Shown here in pieces: positions 1 to 8,489 of a stretch of DNA of 64,000 bases. Both the position numbers and the translations under genes were made by a program. The stretch's first letter is position 1. The number at the start of each line of letters is the position of its first letter. The notes beneath the pieces were generated by a model, which was given only the letters and a program-made list of their open reading frames with translations, was not told the origin of the DNA and did no database searches. The stretch covers positions 372,001 through 436,000 of the forward strand of contig NC_009667.1 in the NCBI RefSeq assembly GCF_000017405.1, given 5' to 3'. The stretch comes from Brucella anthropi ATCC 49188 (lineage in GTDB: Bacteria; Pseudomonadota; Alphaproteobacteria; Rhizobiales; Rhizobiaceae).

Positions 1-65
1 GTATCGGCAAGCGCCGTACCGCTCAAAAGCATGGTTGCGAATGCGGCTGCTATTAGTTTTTTCAT
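1..65 (-). CDS. N-terminus of a secreted protein (partial, runs off the left edge)
   Basis: The minus strand from 65 encodes a typical Sec signal peptide: two lysines after Met, a hydrophobic core (LIAAAFATMLLSG) and an A-L-A cleavage site. An AAGGGG ribosome binding site precedes the ATG. The gene lies 35 bp downstream of the metC-like gene on the same strand, so it is probably the third gene of that operon. By position, a periplasmic amino-acid binding protein is plausible, but only about 21 codons are visible and no family can be assigned. The signal peptide is seen; the function is a guess. Confidence 0.6.
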   Translation of the reverse strand, partial: MKKLIAAAFATMLLSGTALAD

Positions 66-100
66 TGCAGTTCCCCTTATTGCTCCTCACTGGATTTTCG

Positions 101-1270
101 TTATTCGGTCGATGCTGCGAGCGCTCCTTCAATATCCCGCCACAGCGCTTCCGTTCCTTCCAGTCCGACATGCAGGCGCACGGAGCGCGGGTCGATGCCG
201 AACGTATGTGCCGAATTTGGCTGTGCTTTCTGCTGCAGCACGACTTCGCCCGGCACGATCAGGCTTTCATGACCGCCCCAGCTCACGCCGAGCTTGAACA
301 GATCGAGATGATTGCAGAATTCGCGAATGTTCACGCCTTCCCGGAAGATGACCGAGAACAGGCCGGACGTGCCCTTGAGACCCGCAGGCAGACGATTGGC
401 AAGTGCCGGGTGGCAGACGGTTTCAACCACATCCAGTGCCTGAAGACGCTTTGCAATTTCCAGTGCCGAAGCCTCGTGCGCCTTCATGCGCGTCGGCAAA
501 GTGCGCATGCCACGCACCAGAAGCCACGCATCAAACGGTGAAAGCTTGCCGCCGAGATATGGATAGGTTTCTGCGCGGATTGTATTGATCAGGGCTTTCG
601 ATCCGGTCACGACACCGGCCACGACATCGCTATGGCCACCGAGATATTTCGATGCCGAATGCACGACGAGATCAACGCCAAGCGACAGTGGGCGCTGGAA
701 GATCGGGCTGGCCCAGCTGTTGTCGATGATGCTCAGCACGCCATGCTGCCTGGCAATCGCTGCCAGGGCACCGACATCATGGGCTTCCATGACCCAGCTC
801 GTCGGGCTTTCCATGTAGAAGAGCTTTGCACCGGGCAGGGCTTTTGCAACCGCTTCCTCGTCGCGGCCATCGACGTAGTCTACCTGCACCTGCATACGCT
901 TCATAATGGTGCCAAACAGGCGGAATGCATCCGGGTAGACATGACGTACCGCAACGATGCGATCACCGGGATTGACGAAGGCCAGCACACTTGAAGAGAT
1001 GGCAGCCATGCCGCTGGCAAAGCCCAGCGCGTCTTCGCCGCCTTCAAGTTTTGCCAGCATTTCTTCAAATGCCCGCACGGTCGGGTTGAGGCCGCGTGTG
1101 TAGATCGGGCGAACCTTTTCGCCGCGATAAGAGGCGACCATGTCGTCATAGCTTGGGAAGGTGAAAAGCGAGGTCTGCACGATGGGTGGAACCACGGCGT
1201 CGTAGGCATTGCTTTCATCATGAGCAACCGTAAGCGCTGCGAAATCCAGCGGATCCATCCCGTCGGTCAT
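101..1270 (-). CDS. metC: cystathionine beta-lyase-like Cys/Met metabolism PLP enzyme
   Basis: This 389-aa protein belongs to the trans-sulfuration family of fold-type I PLP enzymes, which cleave or form C-S bonds in cysteine and methionine metabolism in the cytosol. The PLP-binding lysine is about K208 in SASKYLGGHSD. The cofactor aspartate is about D183 in IIDNSW, and the phosphate-binding YTRGLNPT is near residues 57-64. Full length for the family. It overlaps the upstream GntR gene by 4 bp and is followed by a secreted-protein gene, which suggests a regulated uptake-and-cleavage operon for a sulfur amino acid. Cystathionine beta-lyase is the best match, but beta-lyase, gamma-lyase and sulfhydrylase activities cannot be separated by eye. 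A second member of the family, metZ, lies at 52109-53302. Confidence 0.82.
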   Translation of the reverse strand: MTDGMDPLDFAALTVAHDESNAYDAVVPPIVQTSLFTFPSYDDMVASYRGEKVRPIYTRGLNPTVRAFEEMLAKLEGGEDALGFASGMAAISSSVLAFVNPGDRIVAVRHVYPDAFRLFGTIMKRMQVQVDYVDGRDEEAVAKALPGAKLFYMESPTSWVMEAHDVGALAAIARQHGVLSIIDNSWASPIFQRPLSLGVDLVVHSASKYLGGHSDVVAGVVTGSKALINTIRAETYPYLGGKLSPFDAWLLVRGMRTLPTRMKAHEASALEIAKRLQALDVVETVCHPALANRLPAGLKGTSGLFSVIFREGVNIREFCNHLDLFKLGVSWGGHESLIVPGEVVLQQKAQPNSAHTFGIDPRSVRLHVGLEGTEALWRDIEGALAASTE

Positions 1271-1983
1271 TTGGACATTTCCTTGATGTCTTCCTCGACA
1301 ATGTCGAGGATCTTGAGTGTTTCCTGCCGTGCGGCTTCAGGGTCCTGAGCCACGATGGCGTTAAAGAGCGTGCGGTGGAACGGAAAGGTCCGCCGCGCGA
1401 AGTCGATCCGCTCAAACGGATGATCCCAGAAGTGCAAGAAGGCTTCGCGCATCTGTTCGAGCAATTGTCTGAAAAGCGGATTATGGGTCGCGTCGTAAAT
1501 GGCGAGATGAAACGCCAGATCTTCCGGGCCTGACGTGCCTTCCGCGATATGAACGCGCTCCATCTCATTGAGATTGCGTTCGATGATGACGAGGTCTTCC
1601 GCCGTGCGTTTGCGGGCGGCGACCATGCTGGCCTCGGCTTCGATGCCACGGCGCACTTCAAGCGATTGCAGCAATGCATCGCGCAATTGCGCGGGGTCGA
1701 ATGAAAGCGGCATATGAATGGTTGCCGCCGAAATCGGCTTGAGCAGATAGGTGCCGCTACCTTTGCGGGCTTCGATCACACCCAGCGCCTGAAAGTGCCG
1801 GATTGCTTCGCGAATGGTGGAGCGCCCCACGGCCAGCGCGGTCATCAATTCACGTTCGGCGGGAAGGCGATCTCCGGCCTGAAGCTGCGCTGTCGCGATG
1901 TAATTGGCGAGCGCATCTGTTACCTGCCGGGCGCGATCCATCGGCGGTAACGGTGCTATCTGCAGCAGCCTGCGATCTTTCAT
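1267..1983 (-). CDS. GntR-family (FCD/FadR subgroup) transcriptional regulator
   Basis: This 238-aa regulator has an N-terminal winged helix-turn-helix at about residues 20-85 (LPAERELMTALAVGRSTIREAI, then the wing around ARKGSGTYL). An all-helical FCD effector domain follows, with the conserved Asp/His pattern around EDLAFHLAIYDATHN. FCD regulators usually respond to small organic acids or amino acids and repress adjacent operons. It is the first gene of the minus-strand operon and overlaps metC by 4 bp (ATGA), so the two are translationally coupled. Autoregulation of its own operon is likely. A TGGT-N3-ACA site about 90 bp upstream is a candidate operator. Confidence 0.9.
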   Translation of the reverse strand: MKDRRLLQIAPLPPMDRARQVTDALANYIATAQLQAGDRLPAERELMTALAVGRSTIREAIRHFQALGVIEARKGSGTYLLKPISAATIHMPLSFDPAQLRDALLQSLEVRRGIEAEASMVAARKRTAEDLVIIERNLNEMERVHIAEGTSGPEDLAFHLAIYDATHNPLFRQLLEQMREAFLHFWDHPFERIDFARRTFPFHRTLFNAIVAQDPEAARQETLKILDIVEEDIKEMSK

Positions 1984-2305
1984 TCTGCCTCCATTTCACA
2001 GATTGACCCAGAGATCAGCCCAGAGTCTCAACGCGCAATCAGGTCAGAGCCGGTTCCCTTATTGGTTCTTAAATTGGTCTGACATCATAGTAATATCGAC
2101 AGGAATTCGAGACTGTCAAGCGCGGTTTATTTGCGAGTGAATAGACTGTTTGCATGCGCATGCTTTTCCGATTGCGCTTCGGTAAGCTTGCTCCTATCAA
2201 TCGCTGGAAGAGGCGGCGCGTCCCAAAAAGTGTGAAGCGGTTTTTGGATAAGACGCGCTGAAAAAGGAGTGCGGCATGCTGCATGCCGCGATCGAGGAGA
2301 TACCC
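1984..2305. promoter_or_regulatory. divergent promoter region between the GntR operon and the aldo/keto reductase operon
   Basis: This is 322 bp without a gene. It contains a FadR-like sequence TTGGTCTGACATC at 2074-2086, a candidate site for the GntR regulator. It also holds a 12-bp perfect palindrome GCATGCGCATGC at 2152-2163 and a dispersed palindromic repeat at 2216-2258. The promoters of both divergent operons should lie here, but I see no convincing -35/-10 pair to commit to. Confidence 0.5.
2216..2258. repeat. dispersed palindromic repeat (Rhizobiales/Brucella type)
   Basis: The hairpin has perfect outer arms GCGCGTC/GACGCGC and inner arms CCAAAAA/TTTTTGG around the core GTGTGAAGCGG. 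The same core (AAAGTGnGAAnCGGTTT) recurs at 48091, 53651 and 60357, which defines a dispersed family. Confidence 0.7.
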
Positions 2306-3334
2306 ATGCAATTGAAGGCATCCGAAAAGCGGACGCTTGGCCGAACTGGTTTGACTGTAACCGCGCTTGGTCTGGGAACCGCGCCTTTGGGCGGACTGTA
2401 TGCGCCGGTTTCGCGTGCTGATGCGGACGCTTTGCTGGAAGCTGGTTGGGGCAGCGGTATCCGTTATTTCGACAGTGCGCCGATGTATGGCTATGGCCGA
2501 TGCGAGCACCTTCTTGGCGATATGCTGCGTGAAAAACCCGAGCGCGCCGTCATTTCCACCAAAGTCGGGCGTCTGATGACCAATGAGCGTGCTGGTCGCA
2601 CGCTGCCACCATCGCCGCCAAAGAATCCGCTCGATTCGGGCTGGCATAATGGCCTCAATTTCCGTGAGGTTTTCGATTACAGCTATGATGGCGTCATGCG
2701 CAGCTTCGATGACAGCCAACAGCGCCTCGGCTTTCCTGAAATCGATCTGCTTTATGTCCACGATATTGGCCGTGTGACCCATGGCGACAGACACGAGCTT
2801 CACTGGAATGCGCTGACCAAGGGGGGCGGCTTCCGTGCGCTGACCGAGTTGCGCGCGGCAGGTAATATCAAGGGCTTTGGTCTTGGCGTGAATGAATGGC
2901 AGATCATTCGCGATGCGCTGGAAGAGGCTGATCTTGATTGCTCGCTTCTCGCTGGCCGTTACTCACTGCTCGATCAGGTTTCCGAAAAAGAATTCCTGCC
3001 GCTGGCGCAAAAGCGCGGCATGGCGCTGGTGATTGCTGGTGTATTCAATTCAGGCATTCTGGCGGCACCGCGCGGCGGCGAACAGAAGTTCGACTATGCT
3101 GATGCACCTGCTGAAATCATTGTACGCACCAATCGCCTGCATGATATTTGCGATGAGTATCATGTGCCGCTTGCCGCTGCTGCCATGCAGTTTCCGTTGA
3201 GGCATGAGGCCGTTAGCTCCATTCTGATCGGCGTCCGTTCGCCAGAACAGATCAGGCAAAATGTGGTCTGGTTCGAGCAGTCGATTCCGGATGAATTCTG
3301 GAACATGCTTCGCTCGGAAGGCCTCATTTCCTAA
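2306..3334 (+). CDS. aldo/keto reductase, D-threo-aldose (L-fucose) 1-dehydrogenase-like
   Basis: This 342-aa NAD(P)-dependent aldo/keto reductase probably oxidises an aldose at C1 to a lactone. The catalytic tetrad is visible: Asp and Tyr in FDSAPMYGYG, Lys in ISTKVGRL and His in YVHDIGR. The (beta/alpha)8 barrel fills the whole length. I chose the ATG at 2306 because GAGGAGA at 2294-2300 gives a well-spaced ribosome binding site; an in-frame ATG at 2276 has none. The PfkB kinase gene starts 2 bp after its stop, and the aldolase/ABC operon follows on the same strand. Together these suggest an oxidative sugar-degradation route. The substrate is not determinable here. Confidence 0.85.
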   Translation: MQLKASEKRTLGRTGLTVTALGLGTAPLGGLYAPVSRADADALLEAGWGSGIRYFDSAPMYGYGRCEHLLGDMLREKPERAVISTKVGRLMTNERAGRTLPPSPPKNPLDSGWHNGLNFREVFDYSYDGVMRSFDDSQQRLGFPEIDLLYVHDIGRVTHGDRHELHWNALTKGGGFRALTELRAAGNIKGFGLGVNEWQIIRDALEEADLDCSLLAGRYSLLDQVSEKEFLPLAQKRGMALVIAGVFNSGILAAPRGGEQKFDYADAPAEIIVRTNRLHDICDEYHVPLAAAAMQFPLRHEAVSSILIGVRSPEQIRQNVVWFEQSIPDEFWNMLRSEGLIS

Positions 3335-3336
3335 TC

Positions 3337-4257
3337 ATGACTTCCAAAATTCTCTGTGTCGGTGCCCTCACAATGGACACCATTTTCCGCCTCGACACGC
3401 TTCCCGAACAGGCAGGCAAATATCTGCCGCGCGAAGCGGTCGAGATTGCAGCTGGCATGGCCTCGAGCGCCGCTGCCGCGATTGCCCGGCTTGGCGGCGA
3501 CGTGGCGCTCTGGGCTTCTGCGGGGACTGATCCGGTGGGCGATCGCGCCGTCGCCGAACTGGAAGCCGAAGGCATTGATTGTTCCTATATCCGGCGGCTG
3601 GAAGGCGCACGCACGGCCTTCTCTTCAATCCTTGTCGATGCAAATGGCGAACGCATCATTGTGCCCTTTTATGATCGCAAGCTTGCAAGCCCGTCTGATC
3701 TGGTGCCGCCGATTGTGGCGGGAGCCTATGCGGCTGTTATGACCGATGTGCGCTGGCCGTGGGCTGCGGAAACGGCGCTGCGTGCGGCTCGCGATGCCGG
3801 TATTCCGGCGATTCTGGATGCCGATACCGCGCCTGTCGAATTGCTGGAAACGCTGCTACCGCTTGCAACCCATATTGTTGCGTCGGAACCCGCTGCAATC
3901 AGCGTCACGGGCACGACGGATCTGCACGAATGCGTCCGTATTCTTAGCAACCGCTATGATGTTTTCACATCCGTCACGGCTGGCGCAGATGGCTGCTATT
4001 GGACTGAAGGTGCTGGCAAGCCTGTTTCCCATGTGGCGGGCTTCAAGGTTAATGCAGTCGATACGCTGGCCGCGGGCGACGTCTTCCATGGCGCTTTCGC
4101 GCATGGTCTGGTGGAAGGGAAGCCGATGACCGACATCATCCGCTTTGCCAATGCTTCCGCCGCCATCAAATGCGCGCGCTTCGGTGGACGTGCCGGTTCG
4201 CCAAGCAAAACAGAAGTTCTTTCTTTCATCGAAACCGGCGTTGTTCCAGTCCGATAA
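3337..4257 (+). CDS. PfkB-family sugar kinase
   Basis: This 306-aa carbohydrate kinase of the ribokinase/PfkB family would phosphorylate a sugar or keto-deoxy sugar acid in the cytosol with ATP. The N-terminal half shows the GALTMDTI start and the Gly-rich AGMASSAAAAIARLGG substrate region. The C-terminal signature is DTLAAGDVFHGAF at about residues 242-254. The family consensus there is DTTGAGDxF, so the glycine of the anion hole is alanine, but the catalytic Asp is kept. It starts 2 bp after the aldo/keto reductase stop and is presumably co-transcribed with it. The exact substrate (2-keto-3-deoxy acid, sulfofructose, fructose type) cannot be named from sequence alone. Confidence 0.85.
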   Translation: MTSKILCVGALTMDTIFRLDTLPEQAGKYLPREAVEIAAGMASSAAAAIARLGGDVALWASAGTDPVGDRAVAELEAEGIDCSYIRRLEGARTAFSSILVDANGERIIVPFYDRKLASPSDLVPPIVAGAYAAVMTDVRWPWAAETALRAARDAGIPAILDADTAPVELLETLLPLATHIVASEPAAISVTGTTDLHECVRILSNRYDVFTSVTAGADGCYWTEGAGKPVSHVAGFKVNAVDTLAAGDVFHGAFAHGLVEGKPMTDIIRFANASAAIKCARFGGRAGSPSKTEVLSFIETGVVPVR

Positions 4258-4275
4258 ATTGAACGTCTCCTGTCG

Positions 4276-4400
4276 TCCCCTCCCTCATCCTGAGCCGATG
4301 CGAAGCACCGTGTCGAAGGACGAGGGGAGGCATTTGGTTCATTTTCCCTCGTCCTTCGAGACGCTGTTTTCAACAGCTCCTCAGGATGAGGGAAGGAGAG
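4276..4400. repeat. long double-armed inverted repeat in the intergenic spacer
   Basis: Two nested pairs of arms lie in the 273-bp gap. The outer pair is TCCCTCATCCTGAG near 4281 against CTCAGGATGAGGGA near 4380. The inner pair is GTCGAAGGACGAGGG near 4312 against CCCTCGTCCTTCGAGAC near 4346. The transcript could fold into a hairpin of about 125 nt. The sequence resembles dispersed intergenic elements of Rhizobiales. It separates the kinase from the next promoter and could end or stabilise the upstream transcript. Confidence 0.7.
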
Positions 4401-4467
4401 GTCAGCGCTCGAATTCTACTTTCTCCCAGGTTCTTCCAAAATCATGAGATTGCACACTGAACCCGAA

Positions 4468-4496
4468 TTGACTCTTTACTAACATGTTAGTATGTG
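4468..4496 (+). promoter_or_regulatory. promoter with a 16-bp palindromic operator
   Basis: A -35-like TTGACT (4468-4473) is followed after 17 bp by TATGTG (4491-4496). The spacer is filled by the perfect palindrome TACTAACATGTTAGTA (4477-4492). That is the size and symmetry expected for a GntR/FCD dimer. The GntR gene at 5472 is the obvious candidate ligand-responsive repressor. Binding is inferred. Confidence 0.6.
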
Positions 4497-4530
4497 CAAG
4501 CTTAAAGTTCAAATTTGGGAGGAGCCAGTT

Positions 4531-5433
4531 TTGGCGCATAATCATTCAGGGCAGGAGCGCTTTGGGCTCTCTGCAGCGCTTACGACGCCATTCGATGCAG
4601 ATGGCAAAATCGATGTCGGCCGTGCACTGAAGCACGCTCTCGCACGCCTCGACAGCGGCTGCTCAAGCGTAACCTTATTTGGCACCACTGGCGAAGGGGC
4701 ATCGATTGCCGATGCTGAGCGCGCAGCACTTCTCGACGCCTTCATTGCGCAGGGTTTCCCGGCTTCGAACATTGTTGTCGGCGTCATGGAAAATTCGATT
4801 GCCGATGCGGTCCTGCAGGCAGGTGATGCCCTGCGTCGCGGCTGCAAGGCTATTCTTCTGGCGCCGCCTTCCTATTTCAAGAATCTCTCCGACGAAGGTC
4901 TGTTCAACTGGTTTTCAGCGGTGTTCAAAGGTCTGGGCAGTAATGCCCGCAGCATCATTCTCTACAATATTCCGTCGGTGACGGCTGTTGAACTGTCGGT
5001 CGATCTCATCGGTCGCCTGCGCGCAACTTTCGGTGACATCATCATCGGCGTGAAGGATTCGTCCGGTAACTGGGCCTATACGGAAAAGTTGCTTGCTGCG
5101 CATAAAGACATTGCGATCCTGATCGGCGATGAACGCGACCTTGCTGCCGGCGTACGTCTCGGCGGGCAGGGTGCGATTTCCGGCATGGCCAATCTGTTCC
5201 CGGATCGCCTGCTGGGCATGATCAACGACGGTCAGGACGATGCCGAACTGGTCGGCGCAGTACAGCAATTGCTGAACTATCCGGTAACGCCTGCGGTCAA
5301 GGCCATGGTGGCGCGTCATACGGGTGACAAGGAATGGCGTCGCGTACGTGCACCGCTGATTTCACTGAATGATGCGGATTTCGATGCAATCGGCAGTGTA
5401 TTCGACCGTTTGCATATGGCAAAAGCAGCTTAA
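4531..5433 (+). CDS. dihydrodipicolinate synthase/N-acetylneuraminate lyase family aldolase or dehydratase
   Basis: This 300-aa class I Schiff-base enzyme of the DapA/NanA superfamily would act on a 2-keto acid in the cytosol. It shows the FGTTGEGAS substrate loop, the catalytic tyrosine in ILYNIPSVT and the Schiff-base lysine in IIGVKDSSGNW. I chose the TTG at 4531 because GGGAGGAG at 4517-4524 is an ideal ribosome binding site. The in-frame ATG at 4492 overlaps the operator palindrome and has none. Context (a sugar kinase, an aldose dehydrogenase and a sugar ABC importer) argues for a 2-keto-3-deoxy-sugar-acid aldolase or dehydratase rather than lysine biosynthesis. Confidence 0.82.
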   Translation: MAHNHSGQERFGLSAALTTPFDADGKIDVGRALKHALARLDSGCSSVTLFGTTGEGASIADAERAALLDAFIAQGFPASNIVVGVMENSIADAVLQAGDALRRGCKAILLAPPSYFKNLSDEGLFNWFSAVFKGLGSNARSIILYNIPSVTAVELSVDLIGRLRATFGDIIIGVKDSSGNWAYTEKLLAAHKDIAILIGDERDLAAGVRLGGQGAISGMANLFPDRLLGMINDGQDDAELVGAVQQLLNYPVTPAVKAMVARHTGDKEWRRVRAPLISLNDADFDAIGSVFDRLHMAKAA

Positions 5434-5471
5434 GGGCGGCATAAGCAAACGGGACCAAGAGGGGGCAGGCT

Positions 5472-6134
5472 TTGGCAGACGATCACAACGAACCAGTAAA
5501 ATTGCGGGATAAGGCTTATCAGAGCTTCACCCAGCATTTGCTGGCGCGTGATTTTCATCCGGGCCAGTTCGTTTCGCAGCGCCAGCTCGTCACCATGACG
5601 GGCTTGCCACTGGGTGCGATCCGCGAACTGATCCCGCGCCTTGAGGCGGAAGGTCTTATCAAGACAGTGCCGCAGCGCGGGCTCCAGATCGCCCATATCG
5701 ATCTTAATCTGATCCGTGAAGCGTTTCAGTTTCGCCTTTTCATCGAAAAGGAGTCGATTGCGATTTTCTGTCAGTCGGCTTCCGACGAGCTGTTGCGTTC
5801 GCTGCGTGCCGAGCATGAAGACACTCTCAATCGCGCAATGAGCGAAGGTGAAACGCCGGAGCTTGAAGAACGGGCGCAGAATATCGACTGGAGCCTGCAC
5901 GACACAATTGTCGGCTCGCTCGATAATGAGATCATCTGGCGTGCTTACCAGACCAATACGATCAAGATGCGCCTGATCAATCAGGAGCGCTTCCGTATCA
6001 CCGGGCGTGTTATCCCGGTCATGCAGGAGCATCTCGCTGTGCTTGCTGCAATCGAAACACGCGATCCGCAGACAGCCATGGATGCCATCGCCGTTCACAT
6101 CAACAATGCACGGAAGCTGGCTTTGCAGATTTAA
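5472..6134 (+). CDS. GntR-family (FCD) regulator of the sugar operon
   Basis: This 220-aa regulator has a winged helix-turn-helix in about residues 10-75 (RQLVTMTGLPLGAIRELIPRLEAEGL, then VPQRGLQIAH) and a C-terminal FCD-type helical domain. It starts with TTG after a purine-rich GAGGGGGCAGG, 38 bp behind the aldolase gene and 76 bp before the ABC transporter genes. It is therefore probably a local repressor encoded inside the operon it controls. The likely target is the palindrome at 4477-4492. The inducer is unknown, presumably a pathway intermediate. Confidence 0.87.
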   Translation: MADDHNEPVKLRDKAYQSFTQHLLARDFHPGQFVSQRQLVTMTGLPLGAIRELIPRLEAEGLIKTVPQRGLQIAHIDLNLIREAFQFRLFIEKESIAIFCQSASDELLRSLRAEHEDTLNRAMSEGETPELEERAQNIDWSLHDTIVGSLDNEIIWRAYQTNTIKMRLINQERFRITGRVIPVMQEHLAVLAAIETRDPQTAMDAIAVHINNARKLALQI

Positions 6135-6210
6135 CAACCAGGGCCGCGCAAGAGGAGTTGCCGGGCCGGAAGAATGATAGGGCCAAGAAGCCATAGGGGA
6201 GGAGCATGTA

Positions 6211-7545
6211 ATGAATCTATTACGTCCAACACGTCGTCAGTTTCTGGCGGGAACAGCAGCCATCGCCGCCTCGGGTGTCACGGGCATCAGCCCATCTTTC
6301 GCGCAGTCGACCGTTGACTGGAAGAAATATGCTGGCACCACGCTTGAAGTAAATCTTATCAAGAGCCCGCGCGGCGAAATCCTTCAGAAATATCAGAAGG
6401 AATTCGAAGAGCTCACCGGCATCAAGGTCAATTCCGAGCAGATGCCGGAACAGCAGCAGCGCCAGAAAGCGGTGATCGAGCTGACGTCCGGTCGTCCAAG
6501 CTTCGACGTTATTCACATCAGCTATCACGTTCAGAAGCGTCAATTTGAAAAGGGTGGCTGGCTTGCCGACCTCAACCCGTTTCTGAAAGACCCGACGCTG
6601 ACCGATGCATCACTCACAGAAGATGATTTTGCAAGCGCCGGTCTGACCTTCGCCAAGGATGCCAATGGCCGCTTCGGCGCGCTGCCTTTCTCGGTCGATT
6701 ACTGGATCATCTACTGGAACAAGGAACTCTTTGCCGCCAAGGGCATCGAATTCCCGAAGACTTTTGAAGAATTGGTTGCCGCTGCAGAAGCGCTCACCGA
6801 TCCATCAACCAGAACCTATGGTTTTGTCGCTCGCGGCATGAAGAATGCCAATGCGCCGGTCTATACCAGCCTCCTGCTCGGCTATGGCAAGCAGTCGGTT
6901 GACGCAGACGGTAATCTGCAGACGGATTCGGCTGAAGGGATTGAAGCCGCCAAGCTCTATCAGCGCCTGATGACCAAATCGGCACCTCCCGGTGTTGCAG
7001 GCTTTAACTGGGCTGAATGCCAGTCGAACTTCCTGCAGGGCCGTGTCGGCATGTGGCTCGACGGTATCGGCTTTGCGCCGCCGCTCGAAGATCCGAACAA
7101 GTCGCGTGTTGTCGGCAAGGTTGGCTATGGCGTCATGCCAGCAGGCCCGAATGCGCAGGCAGCACCAACCACCGGCGATGGTATCGGCGTGACCGAAGCT
7201 TCCAAGAACAAGGAAGCTGCATATCTGTATTGCCAGTGGGCCATTTCCAAGGAAATGGGCGCTCGCCTGTTGCAGTCGGGATCGGGTGTTCCGTTCCGCA
7301 AGTCGGTCATCGATGATGAAGCCGTGCGCAAGGGCGTTACCATGCCAGCGGGCTGGGTGGAAGCTCTGTCAAAATCCGCACCAATCAGCCAGCTCTGCCT
7401 GCCGGTCATCGTACCTGTCACCGAATTCCGCGACATTATCGGTGTCGGCCTCACCAATCTGTTGAATGGTGCGGATGCAGAAACTGAAATGAAACGCGCG
7501 ACGGAAGAATTCCGTCCGGTCCTCGCACGGAGCGAAGGAAAATGA
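6211..7545 (+). CDS. ABC transporter sugar-binding protein (family 1, Tat-type signal)
   Basis: This 444-aa extracellular solute-binding protein delivers a sugar-like substrate to the permeases encoded next. The N-terminus has a twin-arginine signal, TRRQFLAGTAA, followed by a hydrophobic stretch and cleavage near SFAQ (about residue 32), so export is probably by Tat. The mature part shows typical family-1 motifs (YWNKELF, GYGVMPAGP). GGGGAGGAG precedes the ATG with a good spacing. The stop overlaps the first permease start by 4 bp. The predicted location is the periplasm. Confidence 0.9.
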   Translation: MNLLRPTRRQFLAGTAAIAASGVTGISPSFAQSTVDWKKYAGTTLEVNLIKSPRGEILQKYQKEFEELTGIKVNSEQMPEQQQRQKAVIELTSGRPSFDVIHISYHVQKRQFEKGGWLADLNPFLKDPTLTDASLTEDDFASAGLTFAKDANGRFGALPFSVDYWIIYWNKELFAAKGIEFPKTFEELVAAAEALTDPSTRTYGFVARGMKNANAPVYTSLLLGYGKQSVDADGNLQTDSAEGIEAAKLYQRLMTKSAPPGVAGFNWAECQSNFLQGRVGMWLDGIGFAPPLEDPNKSRVVGKVGYGVMPAGPNAQAAPTTGDGIGVTEASKNKEAAYLYCQWAISKEMGARLLQSGSGVPFRKSVIDDEAVRKGVTMPAGWVEALSKSAPISQLCLPVIVPVTEFRDIIGVGLTNLLNGADAETEMKRATEEFRPVLARSEGK

Positions 7546-8480
7546 CATCTGCCGCCCCGATAGGTGCAAAAACGGAAGCTGCTGCCAATGCAGCTTCCTC
7601 CACCAAGACTGGCAAGAGCCGCTTGCGGCCAAGTTACTGGCCATTTGTTCTTCCAGCCTTGATCACCGTCGGGGCGGTGATTGTCTTCCCATGGGTGTTT
7701 ACGCTTTGGATGAGTGCAAACCAGTGGCAGCTCGGCGGGGAGCAGAGCTTTGTCGGCTTCGACAATTATCTGCGTCTTGCAGCCGATATGCGCTTCTGGG
7801 AATCCATGTGGCATACGCTTGTTTATACGGTTCTCTCGGTCGTGGCGCCGATGATTCTGGGCACGATTGCAGCGCTGGTCTTTGACAGCAAGCTGCCAAT
7901 GCGCGGGCTGTTGCGCGGTATTTTCGTGATGCCGATGATGGCGACGCCGGTTGCCGTCGCCCTTGTCTGGACGATGATGTATCACCCGCAGCTCGGTGTG
8001 CTGAACTATCTTCTCTCGCTGATCGGCATTGCGCCGCAGGAGTGGATATTTAATCAGAGCACGGTTATCCCGTCGCTGGTGCTGGTTGAAACCTGGCAGT
8101 GGACGCCGCTGGTCATGCTGATTGTGCTCGGCGGCTTGGCCTCCATGCCGCGCGATCCGTTTGAAAGTGCGGAAATCGATGGTGCCAATGGCTGGCAGAA
8201 GTTCCGCTATATCACGCTTCCGATGATCCTGCCCTTTATCATGGTGGCCGTCATCATCCGCTCGATCGATGCGCTGAAAAGCTTCGACATTATCTATGCG
8301 ATGACGCAGGGCGGTCCCGGAACGGCATCGGAAACCATCAATATCTATCTCTATAACGTGGCGTTTTCCTATTATGACATTGGCTATGGATCGGCGATTG
8401 CCGTGGTGTTCTTCATTGTCATTATCGCCATGTCGATGATCCTTCTGGCCCTGCGCCAGCGAACCAAATGGAACTCGTGA
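7542..8480 (+). CDS. sugar ABC transporter permease (MalF/UgpA type)
   Basis: This 312-aa inner-membrane permease has about six hydrophobic segments. The EAA loop that contacts the ATPase is seen as DPFESAEIDGANGWQKFRYITLP, near residues 205-227. The first 35 residues are hydrophilic and Ala/Lys-rich, a short cytosolic extension. It overlaps the binding-protein gene by 4 bp and is followed 9 bp later by the second permease. The two permeases should form a heterodimer in one importer. Confidence 0.9.
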   Translation: MTSAAPIGAKTEAAANAASSTKTGKSRLRPSYWPFVLPALITVGAVIVFPWVFTLWMSANQWQLGGEQSFVGFDNYLRLAADMRFWESMWHTLVYTVLSVVAPMILGTIAALVFDSKLPMRGLLRGIFVMPMMATPVAVALVWTMMYHPQLGVLNYLLSLIGIAPQEWIFNQSTVIPSLVLVETWQWTPLVMLIVLGGLASMPRDPFESAEIDGANGWQKFRYITLPMILPFIMVAVIIRSIDALKSFDIIYAMTQGGPGTASETINIYLYNVAFSYYDIGYGSAIAVVFFIVIIAMSMILLALRQRTKWNS

Positions 8481-8489
8481 GGACCGACC

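Noticed and set aside
4276..4400. CRISPR-like repeat
   Set aside because: Two pairs of inverted arms with no direct-repeat spacing; it is a single hairpin element.
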